Shown: positions 62,692-64,000 of the stretch, piece by piece
Numbering within the stretch: position 1 is the first letter of the stretch
Layout of the letters: every line of letters starts with the position of its first letter
Origin: Verrucomicrobiales bacterium
GTDB taxonomy: Bacteria; Verrucomicrobiota; Verrucomicrobiia; Limisphaerales; J093
NCBI GenBank assembly: GCA_015075445.1
Contig: JABTUJ010000043.1
Span: 1 to 64,000 of the forward strand
Direction of reading: 5' to 3'
DNA length: 64,000 bases
Notes under the pieces: model-generated
What the model was told of the DNA's origin: nothing
The model's input: only the letters and a program-made list of their open reading frames with translations
Database searches by the model: none
Made by a program: the position numbers and the translations under genes

Positions 62692-63867
62692 GTGCTCGTG
62701 GCTGACTCGAACCGGATTGCCTGCATAGGCGCGGAAAGCCAGAATGGCTGGGCCATCGTGAGCAGCCACTACGTCAACGCCTGGGGTTTGGCAGACTTGA
62801 TTGGCGCCACGGGTTGGTCGGGGCGGATCGTCTGCCTGCGGCGGGCGAGCGAGCCCGCGGTGCTCATGAGCCTCTACGGCCGCGGGGTCGAGGTCTGGGA
62901 GGTCCCGGACGAGGGGAACCTCATCGATCACCTCGCCCGTCGCGTCCCGCTCGCGGATCGGAAGTGGTTCTTTTCCACGGAGGAACGGTCAGTCGAGGAG
63001 ATCCGCGCCGCTCGCGGCCATCCCTGGCTCGCCAGCGCCACTTGCCATCCCGGGCCGGATTGCCGCCTGGACGAGATCCTGGATCGCTATTTGTTCTATG
63101 ATCTGATCGCGACCAAGGGTTTCGGCGAGGTGCCGCGGACGGTGACCGCTGACCGTGACCCGTTGGCCGAGTTTGGCGATCAGTTCTACTTCCGCTATCG
63201 GCGCACCTGGGTGCGGGGCCGTCGGACCCCCCTGAACCGGTTCATTCGCGGTCGGGCGGAGTGGGACGCCATGCGACGGGAGGGCGAACGCCTGGGCTAC
63301 GGGCCGGCCGACTGGTGTTACCAGGAGGCCCTCAGCCTGGCGCCGGGCGACAACGTGTCGGTGTGTGGTTGGCACGACACCGCCGATCCCCGTTACGTGG
63401 CCACGCACAAGGTGCTCCAGTTCCCCGATCGGCAGGGAAACGGGGATGTGGTCGAGCTGATCCCTTTGTTGCCTGAGCTGGCCACGCCGACCCGAAGGCT
63501 GCTGGACGAACTGCGGTTCACGGGTCCGTTCGAGCTTGAGTTCGTACGGGACAGTCGCACGGGCAAGTACTGTTTGATCGAGTTGAATCCGCGGTTCTGG
63601 ATGCAGCATCCGCTGACGGGCGGGAACCTCGGCCAGGCCCTGGTACGACGCTATCTCGGGCTGTCGGGTGACGCGGTCTCGAACGGGCCGCCGCCGCTCT
63701 ATTGGGTGAACACGACGGTGGCATTGAACCGGCTGTTGCGATTGGATTTTCGGGGCTGGCGGTACTTTCGGGATCCGCGGGCGATCCGGGTGCCGCCCGT
63801 CGGGGTGATGCTCCGGTGGTTGCCGCGGTTTGCGGTTAATCTGGTATACCGGAGATTGGAGCGGTAA
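62692..63867 (+). CDS. ATP-grasp ligase
   Basis: A ~391-residue ATP-grasp protein. It has a preATP-grasp domain (VNAWGLADLIGATGWSGRIV), a central lid region (FRYRRTWVRGRRTPLNRFIR), and the metal-binding strand pair ELEFVRDSRTGKYCLIELNP with Glu...Glu-x-Asn, followed by RFWMQHPLTGGNLGQALVRR. ATP-grasp enzymes join a carboxylate to an amine or similar nucleophile through acyl phosphate. Next to the amidotransferase-like and FemAB-like genes it could attach an amino acid to uronic-acid carboxylates of the polysaccharide. The start GTG 62692 (or GTG 62698) is chosen by the first strand; no clear ribosome-binding site. Confidence 0.8.
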   Translation: MLVADSNRIACIGAESQNGWAIVSSHYVNAWGLADLIGATGWSGRIVCLRRASEPAVLMSLYGRGVEVWEVPDEGNLIDHLARRVPLADRKWFFSTEERSVEEIRAARGHPWLASATCHPGPDCRLDEILDRYLFYDLIATKGFGEVPRTVTADRDPLAEFGDQFYFRYRRTWVRGRRTPLNRFIRGRAEWDAMRREGERLGYGPADWCYQEALSLAPGDNVSVCGWHDTADPRYVATHKVLQFPDRQGNGDVVELIPLLPELATPTRRLLDELRFTGPFELEFVRDSRTGKYCLIELNPRFWMQHPLTGGNLGQALVRRYLGLSGDAVSNGPPPLYWVNTTVALNRLLRLDFRGWRYFRDPRAIRVPPVGVMLRWLPRFAVNLVYRRLER

Positions 63868-64000
63868 TGCGGAATTCTCTGCGGTATCACAGGCACCTTG
63901 TCTGGATCGAGCGTCTGCACGGTAGAGGGTAATGGGAGTGAAATAGTTGAAGAATCAGATGGTAGCGGGAGTGGATCGTAGAATCCTGGACGTGTGGTTG
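63868..64000. other. Window end, possible start of a following gene
   Basis: After the ATP-grasp stop there is a 21-codon open frame from an overlapping ATG (TAATG), too short to support. An ATG at 63959 (or TTG 63947) opens a frame to the window edge, MVAGVDRRILDVWL, but too little is visible to identify it. Confidence 0.3.

Noticed and set aside
63868..63932. 21-codon frame overlapping the ATP-grasp stop codon
   Set aside because: Too short and without a family match or ribosome-binding site.

Overview
The window is a strongly G+C-rich bacterial chromosome segment. Its gene content points to the phylum Verrucomicrobiota, possibly near Limisphaera/Pedosphaera. The markers are a chlamydial-OmcB-like cysteine-rich lipoprotein, secreted proteins with PA14-like, LamG-like, DUF4091-like and SUMF1-like domains, a PQQ-type beta-propeller protein, and a dense set of noncoding intergenic repeats. 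This placement is inferred from families; no rRNA or ribosomal protein gene is present to prove it.

Layout. (1) 1-17.3 kb is housekeeping: uppS (cut by the window edge), purA and a coiled-coil protein in one minus-strand operon; an MsbA-like ABC exporter; pbpC; an orphan ribbon-helix-helix protein; a beta-propeller protein; an orphan ParA; a UvrA-like protein; a HAD phosphatase; an FmdB zinc ribbon; a PfkB sugar kinase; prfB with its programmed frameshift; and trpC. (2) 17.6-24.3 kb is one very large secreted-protein gene, now a pseudogene. It is split by a 2.5-kb insertion sequence with 18-bp terminal inverted repeats and a 7-bp target duplication; the element carries remnants of a DUF4338 (DruA-like) protein and a DDE transposase. 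(3) 24.6-27.1 kb holds the OmcB-like lipoprotein and a GbsR/MarR-type regulator with an 18-bp palindrome just upstream. (4) 27.1-49 kb is a nucleotide-sugar/exopolysaccharide cluster. It contains all five activities of the UDP-ManNAc3NAcA (Wbp) pathway: WbpA, WbpE (frameshifted), a WbpB-WbpD fusion, and WbpI. It also has a WecB-type epimerase, a UDP-glucuronate 4-epimerase, a glucuronokinase-like kinase, a GalU-type pyrophosphorylase and a MurA homologue. Interspersed are an MNT/HEPN toxin-antitoxin-like pair, nucleotidyltransferases, a coiled-coil PD-(D/E)XK-like protein and two secreted carbohydrate-related proteins. (5) 49.3-63.9 kb holds a truncated methyltransferase, a Wzx-like flippase, a glycosyltransferase, a broken O-antigen ligase/polymerase, a damaged esterase, an asparagine-synthase-like amidotransferase, a FemAB/GNAT-like protein, two secreted SUMF1-type proteins and an ATP-grasp ligase.

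The most unusual property is the intergenic DNA of the 28.4-47.8 kb cluster. Most gaps between its biosynthetic genes are filled with three recurring modules. P is a ~24-bp element beginning GTAGGAGTCGAGGTGACG. T is a 7-bp run (GTTGAAC/GTTGGAT). C is an 8-bp run (CCGTCCCA or its complement). Module orientation tends to flip between the 3' side of one gene and the 5' side of the next. The modules supply stop codons, a C-terminal tail and probably N-terminal extensions, and two ~110-bp copies bracket wbpI like a cassette. They end abruptly at 47.8 kb. Together with many indels in cluster genes, this suggests a mosaic polysaccharide locus assembled and decayed by repeat-mediated rearrangement.
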